This document shows positions 49,431 through 58,789 of a stretch of 64,000 nucleotides of DNA, piece by piece. The stretch covers positions 141,319,801 to 141,383,800 of the forward strand of contig CM041779.1 in NCBI GenBank assembly GCA_023374045.1. Direction: 5' to 3'. Within the stretch, counting starts at the first letter, position 1. The number at the start of each line of letters is the position of its first letter. The position numbers were made by a program, and so were the translations under genes. The DNA comes from Limonium bicolor. Its lineage: Eukaryota; Streptophyta; Magnoliopsida; Caryophyllales; Plumbaginaceae. Below the pieces are notes generated by a model. That model did not search any database, had not been told where the DNA came from, and worked only from the letters and a program-made list of their open reading frames with translations.

Positions 49431-50010
49431 ACAACACCATACTCCAATCGATGTTGTCCTTGTACTGGATGTAAGCCGTAGCATGGATGGTCCTTTCTTA
49501 TCACTTCCCAAACTAGCTGTCACTTTCGTTATCGAGAATCTAGGGACACGAGACAGCCGTTTATGTAGCCGTTGATGCAACACCATACTCCAATCGATGT
49601 TGTCCTTGTACTGGATGTAAGCCACAGCATGGATGGTCCTTTCTTATCACTTCCCAAACTAGCTGTCACTTTCGTTATTGAGAATCTAGGGACACGAGAC
49701 AGCCGTTTATGTAGCCGTTGATGCAACACCATACTCCAATCGATGTTGTCCTTGTACTGGATGTCAGCTGCAGCATGGATGGTCCTTTCTTCTCACTCCC
49801 AAACTAGTTGTCACTTTCGTTATAGAGAATCTAGGGACACGAGACAGCAGTTTATGTAGCCGTTGATGCAACACCATACTCCAATCGATGTTGTCCTTGT
49901 ACTGGATGTCAGCCGCAGCATGGATGGTCCCTTCTTCTCACTCCCAAACTAGCTGTCACTTTCGTTATCGAGAATCTAGGGACACGAGACAGCCGTTTAT
50001 GTAGCCGTTG
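49431..50010. repeat. Four-copy array, about 146 bp per unit
   Basis: CAACACCATACTCCAATCGATG recurs near 49431, 49579, 49726 and 49869. Each unit ends with a GACACGAGACAGCCGTTTATG stretch followed by AGCCGTTG. The array runs into the short AACGG array that follows. Confidence 0.9.
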
Positions 50011-50190
50011 AGTTAACCGTTTAAGTAGCCGTTGAACTAGCCGTTGAGTTAACTGTTTAAGTAGCCGTTCAACTAGCCGTTGAGTTAACCGTTGAACTAG
50101 CCGTTGAGTTAGCCGTTTAACTAGCCGTTGAGTTATCTGTTTAACTAGCCGTTTAAGTAGCCGTTGAACTATCCGTTTCAGTAACTGTTG
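50000..50190. promoter_or_regulatory. Array of MSA-like AACGG sites (about 13-15 copies) upstream of MULE small ORF 2
   Basis: Tandem (T)AGCCGTTGA / AGCCGTTTAA units repeat every 13-15 bp. Their complement TCAACGGCTA contains the AACGG core bound by MYB3R factors in mitosis-specific activator elements. The array ends about 125 bp before the ATG at 50314. The motif identity is seen; binding and cell-cycle control are inferred. Confidence 0.55.
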
Positions 50191-50313
50191 CTCTAGTATT
50201 ATAAAACAGGGTATTGGCTTCGAACCATTCAGTCCACACAACATTATACCAAAGCTCTGTAGTTCTGTAGTGAATTGTTCATATCTTACAACAAACTTGC
50301 CTCTAAAAATCAA

Positions 50314-50724
50314 ATGGAGTTTCCTTTTAGTCTACACGTTAACTATACTGCTACTTTCAGCCGTTATGGTGCGCAGTTTGATCGAAGGATGGGGCATAGG
50401 CGCATAGAAATAAATATGCCGTATCCTAATAATCTTAATGATCTACATCGACGAGTCATCCGTGCTCTGCAGTCTATCCTTGGCAGAATAAACATAGCAA
50501 CAATGGTGTATTTGGGGTTAGAAGGCGATTACGAGTGGAATTTTATACACGTACGCAATGATGCATCTGTTCAACGAATGATGGAAAACTACATGGAGTA
50601 CAATGATTTCATGGCACATATTCCACTACTAGTTATCTACGATCCTATTGAACACGACGACGATGATTTCCAAATGCAAGAGTCAATGTACGAGATGCGA
50701 CGTAACATAAGCACAACAACTTGA
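50314..50724 (+). CDS. MULE small protein 2: stand-alone transposase N-terminal-domain homologue
   Basis: An intact 136-residue ORF. The ATG at 50314 (MEFPFSLHVNY) is chosen because it aligns with the starts of its relatives; the open frame extends upstream to 50275. It reads INMPYPNNLNDLHRRVIRAL, then GDYEWNFIHVRNDASVQRMM, then an acidic stretch (IEHDDDDFQMQES). The W-x-F-I-x-V-R-N-D-x-x-V-x-x-M segment matches the transposase N-terminus (L-K-I-T-S-D-x-x-V-x-x-M-I). It faces away from small gene 1, with the 146-bp and AACGG arrays between them. No catalytic motif is present and no function is assigned. Confidence 0.7.
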   Translation: MEFPFSLHVNYTATFSRYGAQFDRRMGHRRIEINMPYPNNLNDLHRRVIRALQSILGRINIATMVYLGLEGDYEWNFIHVRNDASVQRMMENYMEYNDFMAHIPLLVIYDPIEHDDDDFQMQESMYEMRRNISTTT

Positions 50725-50760
50725 TAGACAGGGGTCAGGGAACAATTAGGTTGTACGTAA

Positions 50761-51309
50761 TTGTGTTACAGCAATTTGTATCGGATAAGCTTTCCCCCGC
50801 CCCCGATGGATGTCATAGAATGGATCTACACATTAATATCATATTCAAACGTTGTTTACATTCGCCACTTTGTCCATCTTTGTAAAACAAAGGAACAAAA
50901 GAGAAGTGCACAACAAATACTATTTCAAAATGTCTGCGCAGGTATGGAACATACACTAAAACATACCAAGCCAAGTTATACTAACCACCACAACTTGGCC
51001 ATCATCTCTAAGAGTGATGTTGTTCACCTGGTAGACATTACAGTAGTGGTTGACGACAACTTCTTCCCTAGAGCTAGTCAGAGAAAGGTTAGTAGCCTTA
51101 CTAATCACCACAACTTCTACACCGTTTCTCAGCATGATGTCGTTGACCAAGTAGACATTAATAAAGTGTCTGAGGATAATATCATCTCCTCGGTACAAAG
51201 CCATCCACATGTTGGTCGAAGACATCACTCTAATCTATGGTTCACTACTTTGAGGAGTGGTGAGGAAATATACTATGAATTGAAAATGGTGCAACGGTTC
51301 AGGAAATGA
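50761..51309 (+). CDS. Unrecognised 182-residue ORF in the MULE
   Basis: No family is recognised. The first codons fall in a segment shared with 51583-51620. The protein contains an imperfect internal duplication: TNHHNLAIISKSDVVHLVDI resembles TNHHNFYTVSQHDVVDQVDI about 45 residues later. There are no cysteine clusters, signal peptide or membrane segments. It could be a decayed gene, a chance ORF over duplicated DNA, or a small element-encoded protein. I rate coding status as doubtful. Confidence 0.3.
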   Translation: MCYSNLYRISFPPPPMDVIEWIYTLISYSNVVYIRHFVHLCKTKEQKRSAQQILFQNVCAGMEHTLKHTKPSYTNHHNLAIISKSDVVHLVDITVVVDDNFFPRASQRKVSSLTNHHNFYTVSQHDVVDQVDINKVSEDNIISSVQSHPHVGRRHHSNLWFTTLRSGEEIYYELKMVQRFRK

Positions 51310-51652
51310 GAGATGACGACATCATTCCAAGCTGTACCCCTTTATAATTACATTTTTTCTGCTACATTACAATAGAATACAATTCCTTATCTTGGAATAT
51401 TGTCTTTGCCAAAAATATGAAGCTTTAATTATTCCTTTCATGTGATCTATCGTGTGGAATACCAACTGCGGTGTTTGAAAGCAATTTTTATTCGTTTGTG
51501 GAAAACAAAAAAAAAGGTAATCACAATTCATTACAAAAGACTAGAGATAAAGAATTAGATGCAGATGATGCAGACAGGATTAATCGGATAAGATTTCCCC
51601 GTCCCCCAATGGATTTCAATTTTATTCTCACGGTATATATACTCCTTATCCT

Positions 51653-51664
51653 ATGCATATAAAT
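51653..51664 (+). promoter_or_regulatory. TATA-like box upstream of MULE small ORF 3
   Basis: GCATATAAATAC lies about 115 bp before the ATG at 51775. Another TATATATA stretch lies at about 51633. Confidence 0.45.
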
Positions 51665-51774
51665 ACAACAAGCGTTTTCTTTCACTACACAGATAACTAC
51701 CCACATCCGTTGTCATTACTATATTGCATAAGTTATCCATATCTCTTACTGAACTCCCTCGTCGCATTTCATCA

Positions 51775-52221
51775 ATGGAGATCCCTTGCACAATCTTGCT
51801 TGATGTTGAGCCAATCACCAACGATTCAGGTCTGTATTTTGCCAGAACATATTCCACTGAGCATTTCGATTTGGATATCGAAATGGATATTACGTTCGCC
51901 GAGTTTGACAATGTTGTAGAGACTAGGTTGAAAGAGCGTTACGGTTACAATTGTGTCCTTGAATCGATACTTCATCGATTGCTGTTGCGCTCCCAGCCAC
52001 GCCCTGTATGGGGGCCATTACAAATAAAACGAGATGTTCACGTTCAAACAATGATTGAACGGTTCGTTTATAATCAACAATTTTATACTCGATTAGAATT
52101 CTATGTGGTGTATGCATTTAGGGAAGTTACCCCACCACCACGTGATAATTTCTCGAGCATATCCTTGGCAGAAGAGTATAATGAAGAACACGGTTCAGAT
52201 GACAGCGAACACGAAGGTTGA
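51775..52221 (+). CDS. MULE small protein 3: stand-alone transposase N-terminal-domain homologue
   Basis: An intact 148-residue ORF starting MEIPCTILLDVEPITNDSGL at 51775. It is the closest visible relative of the transposase start, which reads MDIPCTLYLNVELKYNPDGI. Further shared points are FAEFDNVVETRLKERYGY, WGPLQIKRDVHVQTMIERF and an acidic tail (EEHGSDDSEHEG). The transposase continues into a DNA-binding and DDE catalytic region, whereas this protein stops. It looks like a duplicated, truncated N-domain kept open. In the parent family this domain is described as beta-rich or PB1-like, which would suit protein pairing; that role is inferred. A TATA-like box precedes it. Confidence 0.78.
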   Translation: MEIPCTILLDVEPITNDSGLYFARTYSTEHFDLDIEMDITFAEFDNVVETRLKERYGYNCVLESILHRLLLRSQPRPVWGPLQIKRDVHVQTMIERFVYNQQFYTRLEFYVVYAFREVTPPPRDNFSSISLAEEYNEEHGSDDSEHEG

Positions 52222-52598
52222 TATGTTGGTGGATGATGCATATCTCGTCCATTCTAAGGCATCGACAGAAGTGATATGTGGATACTCCTATGATATATGT
52301 TCCTTTTTAAAGAAAGCACGTATGAGAAGATGAATAAGTATTAGTATGTCGTACTGCAATAAAACAGTGATGGATGTCACTGAATCGCTTTATGTATTTG
52401 GAATATTTCCTAAGCCAATAAAATGGTATATCAAATCAATCTTTAGTCCTTGCTTATTTAACAAATGCAAATGTAAAGATAATTCATTACAACAGACAAT
52501 GGGTAAATTACATTTTTTTGTTGTGCTTGCTAAAGGCACGACCTGTCTGAGCAGGAGCATAATTGGCTAATGCAATAAGATACAATGATAGTGGGGAA

Positions 52599-55072
52599 TT
52601 AATTATAACTTGCATTCGGGCATCTTGTCCTTACATGTCCTCGTTGGCGACATAGCCCACAATGTCTTGTTTCACGCTCATAATTCTCATCCATTTCATT
52701 ATGAATACGGGAGAATGTGGGGCGCCCTCTAACGTTGCGCATCATTGCAGGATCAGGAACAATACGAAGTCCGGCGTATATGGGCCACTTCCCTTGATTT
52801 CCTAGTGGCACAAACTTGTTCTCGCTGTAAGCCTGTATCATCGTTTCAAGTCTGTAAACTGGATGAACGTAGTTCCTCCAGTCCAGGGCGGTAGTACAGC
52901 ACACGGCCATGACATGTGAGCATGGATACTTAAACGCCTGCCATTCACCGCATTCACATTCCCTAGAGTTAATTCGCACTGCAAATTTACCTTTGTCACG
53001 CCTTAAGTTCGGATCCCCATTGTCAACCACCTCAAACACCAAATCCATAGCATCGATAACAACCACACGGTGGTAGTTGGCAAGTGTTTGGTTCTCACCT
53101 ACTTTCTCCAGTAGGTGTTTGGTGAAAAACAACCCACTATTCCTTTGTGCAGTGTAAGTTTCTAAGTTATCTCGAAAGTAATCAATTAACTTGTACAAAG
53201 TGCTTTCAACAATAGCTGTTACCGGTAAGAGCCGAACCCTCTTCAACACCCCATTCATGCACTCTACCAAGTTAGTAGTCATATGGCCCCACCTTTTGCC
53301 ATCATCATACGCACGTGACCACTTCTCAGGGGGCAGCTCGTTGAAAAAAGGAGGAATTGAGGGGTGTAGAGAAAGTAAGTGATTTAATCTGTCCTGAACT
53401 ATATCCCTTCTGAAATAGTAGCCTGCACAAGAAATATTATCAGATTAAAGATAAACAATATACAAAAAGATGAAGACATACAAATCTCTCACAATTACCT
53501 GTGTTGATGAGGTACTTCTTCCACTCCTTGTTTCCAAATCTTGTCTGAAAGTTTGAAGCAATATGACGGATACACAAGAAATGTTGGGCATAAGGAGGAA
53601 GCCAGTACTGTTCTTCCCTCATTATTGACATTATAGCTGCGGCCCGATCCGTAATAACTGCCACATCGTTCCTAGCTCCAATGACTATGTTGCGAACACG
53701 GTCAAGAAAATATTTCCAATCATCTCTAGATTCGCTAGCAACAATAGCAAAGGCCATTGGTATTATCTTGTTGTTACCATCTTGAGCCACAGCAACCAAT
53801 AATTTCCCTTTGTACTTACCGTACAGGTGGGTGGCATCTATTTGAAGTAGAGGTTTCATATACTTGAAAGCAGTGAGGCATGGCCCAAATGCCCAAAAAC
53901 AACGCTTAAACCGCCTAACAGAAGTGGTCTGAGTTTCATCTTGAAACACAACAGTTGACTCTAGGTCGACATACGAATTAGGTAGAGTGTTTGATGGTTA
54001 TGATATACCTGGGTAATTCGGTAAATGACTGCTCCCAATCACCATAGACCCTTCTTATCGCTTCAGCACGGCCTAACCAAGCTTTCTTGTAGCTAATCTT
54101 CCTTTTATATTCTGAGCGGATAAGTTGAATCACAGTCTTCACTTGTAGAGCAGGGTTCTCTTTGATCCTTGGTATCATGACTTCAGCTATGAAATTGTAA
54201 GTCAAAAAACGATCATTACTCTCGTCTAGGGCTGGAGCACATGTGTGAGGACTGAATTTCCGTATCCGCCATTCAAATGAATTCTTTAGCAGCGCAGCTC
54301 GAAATCTGAAAGTGCACCCTTGTCGGCACCTTAGGGTGTAAATTCTCCTGTTATTCTCGGGGCAATGAAATCTACGTTTCTCTCCAAGTGATACTGTTTT
54401 ACTGCAGTCACAAGAACATTTTTATCAGCAAATTCTTGCCCCACGACGAACTCTTGACCTGGCCTCCAGTATGGCAAACCGCGTCGATCAATGTCTGATG
54501 GTATCTGGCTTATGGCCTCTAAATCCACTTGCGATGAGAACGGGGCTGCAGGAGTGTACGGTGTGGAGGGCCCAGCTTCATCAACCATGTCGTCGTCGTC
54601 AGGTAAATCTTCTGGCTCCATCCGAATCATCATCCGAAGTCTGTAGATTTTCATCTTCGGCTTGTTGATGCTGGGAAAAATCATCATCGGTTTCATTGTC
54701 TTCCTCCGGAGAAGGGGTAGTCACATGCTCGAACTCAACTTGCACAGCCACGTTGTTCAGCAAGTCTGAATTCTTGATGAAGTTCGATATCATCAGCTTC
54801 ACCCGGGAATCGCTGGTAATTTTGAGTGGAAGATAAGAGCAAGTTGGATATTTGTTCTCCAACTTTCTGCAAACCATGTCGGTGATGACATAATCTCCCC
54901 CTAACTCCAAGTCGACAAGATTTTTGACGGTATCTTTGAAGGATTGATATGTGGAAGACTGGGGAATTTCACAATCGATAAATTTCGACCAATTGGGATT
55001 TATATGAAAATAAATACCATCTGGATTGTATTTGAGCTCTACATTTAGATACAGAGTACATGGGATATCCAT
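52599..55072 (-). pseudogene. MURA-like transposase gene of the MULE, with frameshifts
   Basis: The start ATG at 55072 lies about 110 bp inside the right TIR's TATA box. Domains in order are an N-terminal PB1-like region (MDIPCTLYLNVE), an acidic linker and a zinc-type DNA-binding segment (LRCRQGCTFRFRA to FSPHTC). The DDE core follows: D in LLQIDATHLYGKYKG (about 53838), D in VAVITDRAAAIM (about 53649), C-x-x-H in CIRHIASNF and E in TTNLVECMN (about 53264). A SWIM finger (CECGEWQAFKYPCSHV) and a CCHC knuckle (CGLCRQRGHVRTRC) end the protein. An intron at 53498-53423 has GT-AG borders. Frame changes near 54620, 54365 and 53990 interrupt it. Length, about 800 residues, fits the family. The enzyme cuts and moves the element by binding its TIRs. 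Confidence 0.9.
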
Positions 55073-55178
55073 ATCAAATATGTATAGCAAATGGTTGAAA
55101 GAGTGAGGAATGTGTGAAGAGAAGGAAAATCAACGAGATAGCAATGAAGCAGCAGAAGTTTGAAGAGCCAATCAATCA

Positions 55179-55189
55179 TTTATATAAGC
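55179..55189 (-). promoter_or_regulatory. TATA box of the transposase gene, inner edge of right TIR
   Basis: The minus strand reads GCTTATATAAATG about 110 bp before the transposase ATG, mirroring the TATA box at the left TIR. Confidence 0.65.
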
Positions 55190-55199
55190 TCATACCAGA

Positions 55200-55470
55200 A
55201 ATTCGACCGTTGGGCGTTGTAAGAAGCCGATAATTCATTTATCGGCTTCATGATGCCGATAAATGAATTATCGGCTTCTCTACAACGCCCAACGGTCGAA
55301 TTTTCCGTTGTAGAGAAGCCGATAATTCATTTATCGGCATCATTGAAGCCGATAAATGAATTATCGGCTTCTCTACACGTTAAAAAAAAACCCGGAATCG
55401 GGAATTCCAACCTAAGAAACCCTTGCATGGGAAATGAGGGGGCCAAACACCCGTGTACGGGAAATTTTCC
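55200..55470 (-). repeat. MULE right terminal inverted repeat
   Basis: Complement of the left TIR with mismatches. It carries four GCCGATAA...TTATCGGC palindromes against three on the left. It also has CCCAACGGTCG (55287-55297, and its complement near 55206), a close match to the mitosis-specific activator consensus. Confidence 0.92.
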
Positions 55471-55755
55471 AGGCTGTACAGGTAATATACAGCAGGTCTT
55501 TGGTTATTGTGGATCTAGCCCTTCTTCTTCTACTTCCCTTGAATTTTCCTAATCTTATACTGGTGTGAATTTTGCTTTACATCCACTGATATAGATGAGT
55601 GTGCAAGGATGGACAATCTTTGCTCTCATGTATGCATTAATACTCTTGGGAGTTACATGTGTTCCTGCCCAGAAAACCTTGATGGTGATGGTTTTAAAAA
55701 ATGGCACAGATTGCATCTCTGACGATAGTTCTAAAATTGCTTTAAAAGCTGGTTT
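55471..55755 (+). pseudogene. WAK-like gene, exon 1 end, intron 1 and calcium-binding EGF exon
   Basis: After the MULE the sequence AGGCTGTACAG ends exon 1 at a GTAATA donor (55482). The next exon starts at 55595 and reads [20 protein letters not shown] then [14 protein letters not shown], a calcium-binding EGF module as expected before the WAK transmembrane segment. One extra A in an A6 run (about 55690) shifts the frame; the other frame then continues [19 protein letters not shown]. No intact membrane segment and kinase start follow. Confidence 0.85.
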
Positions 55756-56156
55756 AGGTACGCTTTTCATTACAGTTCACTTTCTAACTTGGCTAATTAC
55801 ATTCTTGTTGTGATTTAGTGGTTTAAGCCATTATGATTGATGAGGTAGCTAGAGCTTGATATAAATTTAGGACCCAGATTCTAAAGTAATAATACATTGA
55901 TCATAATTTGTCCCTTCGAGGACATCTGATAAAAACATTGATCATAATTTAATAAGTTTGCCTTTTTAATTGAGCACGGCAGGAATGTAGTTAGAAATGA
56001 ATTATTCCACACGTATAATCACTTCAAATAAGTTAAAAGAGATGGATTCTGTAGCATCATCTTATAGGGTTTTTCTTGTAGCTGACCTTTTCGATATGCT
56101 GAAGTAGCAATGACAATAACTCAGCACACTGATCTCACATGAACCAGCTTTGGATT

Positions 56157-56320
56157 TTTTTTTTTTTTGATAATTGGCTGGAGAACCAGCTAAAAGGCAA
56201 TACTAAGGTTCGAAAGAACCTTTCTCGCCAAAAAGGTACAAACCAAAAAACTAGAAACAAAATTTAAAGCAGACAAAGTGAAAAGAACAAAACCAAACGG
56301 CTTTCTCTATTCCTATGTGT
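56157..56320 (-). mobile_element. Short LINE-like insertion with 13-bp TSD in the WAK-like relic
   Basis: A 164-bp insert begins with a T tract, the complement of a 3' poly(A) tail. It is flanked by the direct repeat CCAGCTTTGGATT at 56144-56156 and 56321-56333. The minus strand ends CAGCCAATTATC then A(n), resembling the 3' ends of plant LINEs. It would be a heavily 5'-truncated LINE copy or a SINE using that tail. Confidence 0.85.
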
Positions 56321-56372
56321 CCAGCTTTGGATTCTTGTTTGCATTTTTATCTATTAGCTTGGTATATATTTT

Positions 56373-56990
56373 CATCAGAAATCGGTACCCTTGGATCGAA
56401 CACGAGTGACTACGTTAGTCTTGGGAACTTTGGGATATCTTCTTTCATACCAGCCAATTAACTAAGAAGAGTGATGTTTACAGCTTTGGAGTAGTTCTTG
56501 CAGAACTTTTGACAAGAGAGAAACCTCTTTGTGAAGATAGAAAAATAGAAGATAGAAATCTCGCCATGTACTTGGTGCTTGCAATGAAGGAGAATCGGCT
56601 GCTTGAAATCATCCATCCTCAGTTGATAAAAGAAGCAACCATGGAACATCTAATATCTATGGCAGACCTTGTAGGTGTGTCAGTGTAAACAGTGAAGATA
56701 GACCTTCCATGAAGGAAGTGGCAAATAATCTTGAAAAACAGAAAAAGAACCTTAAACATCCAGGGATTCAAGAGTCAAGTCAAGAGAAGGAGGACACAAA
56801 CTTACTCCAAGAACATACGTCACCGAGAGACCTCTATTCTACACCAACTTCGTACATTCACTCAAACGGTACACAAAGTGATTCATCTGGGCAGTACGAT
56901 TTGCAAATGGTATTAGTGGGGAAGAAAAACCAGCTACGCTTAAAAGGTAAAAAAAAGAAAGTGATTTGCAAATTATTGTTATATGACTTA
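56373..56990 (+). pseudogene. WAK-like gene, kinase C-lobe relic
   Basis: The sequence reads [20 protein letters not shown], then [34 protein letters not shown] and EDRPSMKEVANNLEKQKK. These are the activation segment, subdomain IX and the C-terminal helices of a WAK-type kinase. The DPEY residues after GTLGYL are deleted and a one-base shift follows MADLV (about 56673). The glycine loop, the VAIK-type lysine and the HRD/DFG catalytic elements are absent between the EGF exon and here. This copy therefore cannot encode an active kinase even without the MULE. The tail continues in frame to about 57080 as low-complexity charged residues. Confidence 0.87.
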
Positions 56991-57086
56991 GAGATGCTCA
57001 TGTATATATTTAACCATTTCTTGTCTTTGTGGTGTACAGATGTTACAAAATGGAAGCTGGTGGTTATTTTGATGGATTAGTTGTTG

Positions 57087-57230
57087 TGTTAAAATACGTT
57101 TTTGTATATTCTGTCTTTATCATTATTTAGTAATTATCCTTATTTAACATTGTTTACCTTTCATTTTGTAATTTATATAAACCCTCAGCAATATAAGACA
57201 ACCAGCCGTGGGAGTACTTTTACTTTCACA
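57087..57230 (+). repeat. Short copia-type LTR or LTR end
   Basis: TGTTAAAATACG to TTTCACA with a TATATAAAC box at 57174, followed by CGGTATCTGAG, a degenerate tRNA-Met primer site (normal GGTATCAGAG). The left boundary is uncertain. Confidence 0.55.
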
Positions 57231-57512
57231 CGGTATCTGAGTTTCTCCTCTTCTCTTGAGGTCCACTTTTTTCTCCAGATTCACTTTTTTATAGATTCTG
57301 GAATCCTCATCCTCCTTTCTTCTTACGGCTCACTCTCCATCTCATTCACGGTTATCTAACATCATCACACTCACGATCCTTTACCAGCATTCACTCACAA
57401 CAATTCACGCTGCTACATTTTAATACATATTCACTTCCGTGAATAACAATCACATCATCACAAACCTTGGCATCTTTGAAGTCCCCCATCACAAACAAGA
57501 TCCTCCATCATC

Positions 57513-58740
57513 ATGTCTACCACTGAACACGAAACTGGTTCTCCACAATCAGAACAACCACCTCCACCACCTCCGACCGCTGCTTCACTCACTCTGGGTG
57601 TGATCGCTGTCCAACAAGCCTTACATGTTGGGTCGATTACCAATCATGTTCTAGTACTCACCCAGTCTCCTCCCAATTATGCTATGTGGCATCATGTTTT
57701 TCCCGTCATCCTTGGAAAATTCAACCTGATTTCCCATGTTGACAGAACGCCCCCCTCCACTGATGAAAGTTGGGCCCTCCTTGATTTCATCGTTCTCTCT
57801 CGGATATATGCCTCCATAGGTCCTGAAATCTTCACTGTTATCATGAAAAACAATGCATCCACGTATGAAGTTTGGATGACCATCGAAAATCTTTTTCGCG
57901 ACAACAAAAAGGATTGTACCATTCAGCTTGAAGCATAATTTTGAGGTCTTCGTAATGGCGCTCTATCCATTAATAGGTACTTTATGAAACTCAAAGCTCT
58001 CATTAATGGTCTTGCTGATATCAACAATCCCGTGACCGATATGCTAAAACATGGGTTTGGGTTGCAACTTTCAACTCAATAACATTTTTGGGTCAGGTTC
58101 GGGTTGGGTTGCTCAAAACCCGAGTCGGTTTTGGGTTTGACCTGCCAACCTGATTTCAACCTGTAACCCGAAAACATTTTAATAAAAGAGAACAAAATAT
58201 ATATTATATATTCTTATAATTATGTGATATAACCTTAAATATATTATTCAAGTAACCATTTATGTTTGATGGTTTTATATGCTGGGTTGTGGTCTTGGTG
58301 ATTATGTATAGAATTTGTATTGGTGGTACAATGTTTTTAATTTCAGGTAAATTTATTGATTTCAGGTTGATTTCGGGTTAATTCTGAGTTCAGGTTAACT
58401 TGTAACATTTGCATTCGTGTCAAACAGGTTGGGTTTGGGTTGGTGATATGTGACTTGGGTCGGTTTCAGATTGACCAATCATAACCCGTTTCGGGTTCGG
58501 GTCGGTTTCGGGTTGAGATGAAACATGAGCATGTTGGGTTCGGGTTGAGGTCAACCCGACCCAATACCGAAATTGACAACCCTACAATCAGTTGTCTTAA
58601 TGAATCCTTCTCCAACATCCAAAGTCTTATTCAATTTAGCGATCGTTCCCTACATTCCAGCAAGTTTGTAGTACTTTAATCCTTGAAGAACCTGTTGCCA
58701 TAATACGACACCTACTACTACTGCTTGCACCACCACCGCC
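57513..58740 (+). pseudogene. Ty1/copia gag relic, interrupted by a GGGTT-rich insertion
   Basis: The ATG at 57513 opens MSTTEHETGSPQSEQPPPPP. The copia gag (UBN2-type) motif follows: NYAMWHHVFPVILGKFNLI, DESWALLDFIVLSRIYASIG, YEVWMTIENLFRDNKKDCTI. Stops follow QLEA at 57938 and two codons on. The gag frame continues as GLRNGALSINRYFMKLKAL to about 58040. It resumes after the insertion near 58586 with LNESFSNIQSLIQFSDRSL and ends in frameshifts near 58740. No protease, integrase or reverse transcriptase follows. Gag of this family forms the particle shell. The primer site and LTR remnant lie directly upstream. Confidence 0.82.
58041..58585. mobile_element. GGGTT/AACCC-rich repeat inserted in copia gag (hAT-MITE-like)
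   Basis: Many GGTTCGGGTTGGGTT-type tracts lie on both strands. The right end, read in reverse, is TAGGGTTGTCAATTTCGG, a wording common to plant hAT-type MITEs. The left end does not mirror it cleanly and I could not fix a target duplication. Confidence 0.45.
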
Positions 58741-58789
58741 GTAATATCTAGCCCTCTATTTCTCTTCTCTTGTGATGGTTCGAACCCAT

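Larger units (their letters stand above)
43270..55470. mobile_element. 12.2-kb autonomous-type Mutator-like element (MULE) with PMD gene
   Basis: Terminal inverted repeats start GGAAAATTTCC and extend about 200-230 bp with mismatches. The 9-bp duplication AGGCTGTAC flanks the element, diagnostic of Mutator. Inside are a PMD-type gene (plus), a MURA-like transposase (minus), three small ORFs related to the transposase N-terminus and four tandem arrays. PMD domains are known from MULEs and from host silencing factors of the MAIN/MAIL1 type. Frameshifts in both large genes suggest a dead or poorly assembled copy. Confidence 0.95.

Noticed and set aside
43270..55470. A captured host gene fragment (Pack-MULE) inside the MULE
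   Set aside because: Apart from transposase-related, PMD and unknown ORFs I see no fragment of an ordinary host gene; the element looks autonomous-type.
55250..55552. 100-residue plus-strand ORF across the right TIR
   Set aside because: Again a translation of TIR palindromes, running over the end of the MULE into intron 1.
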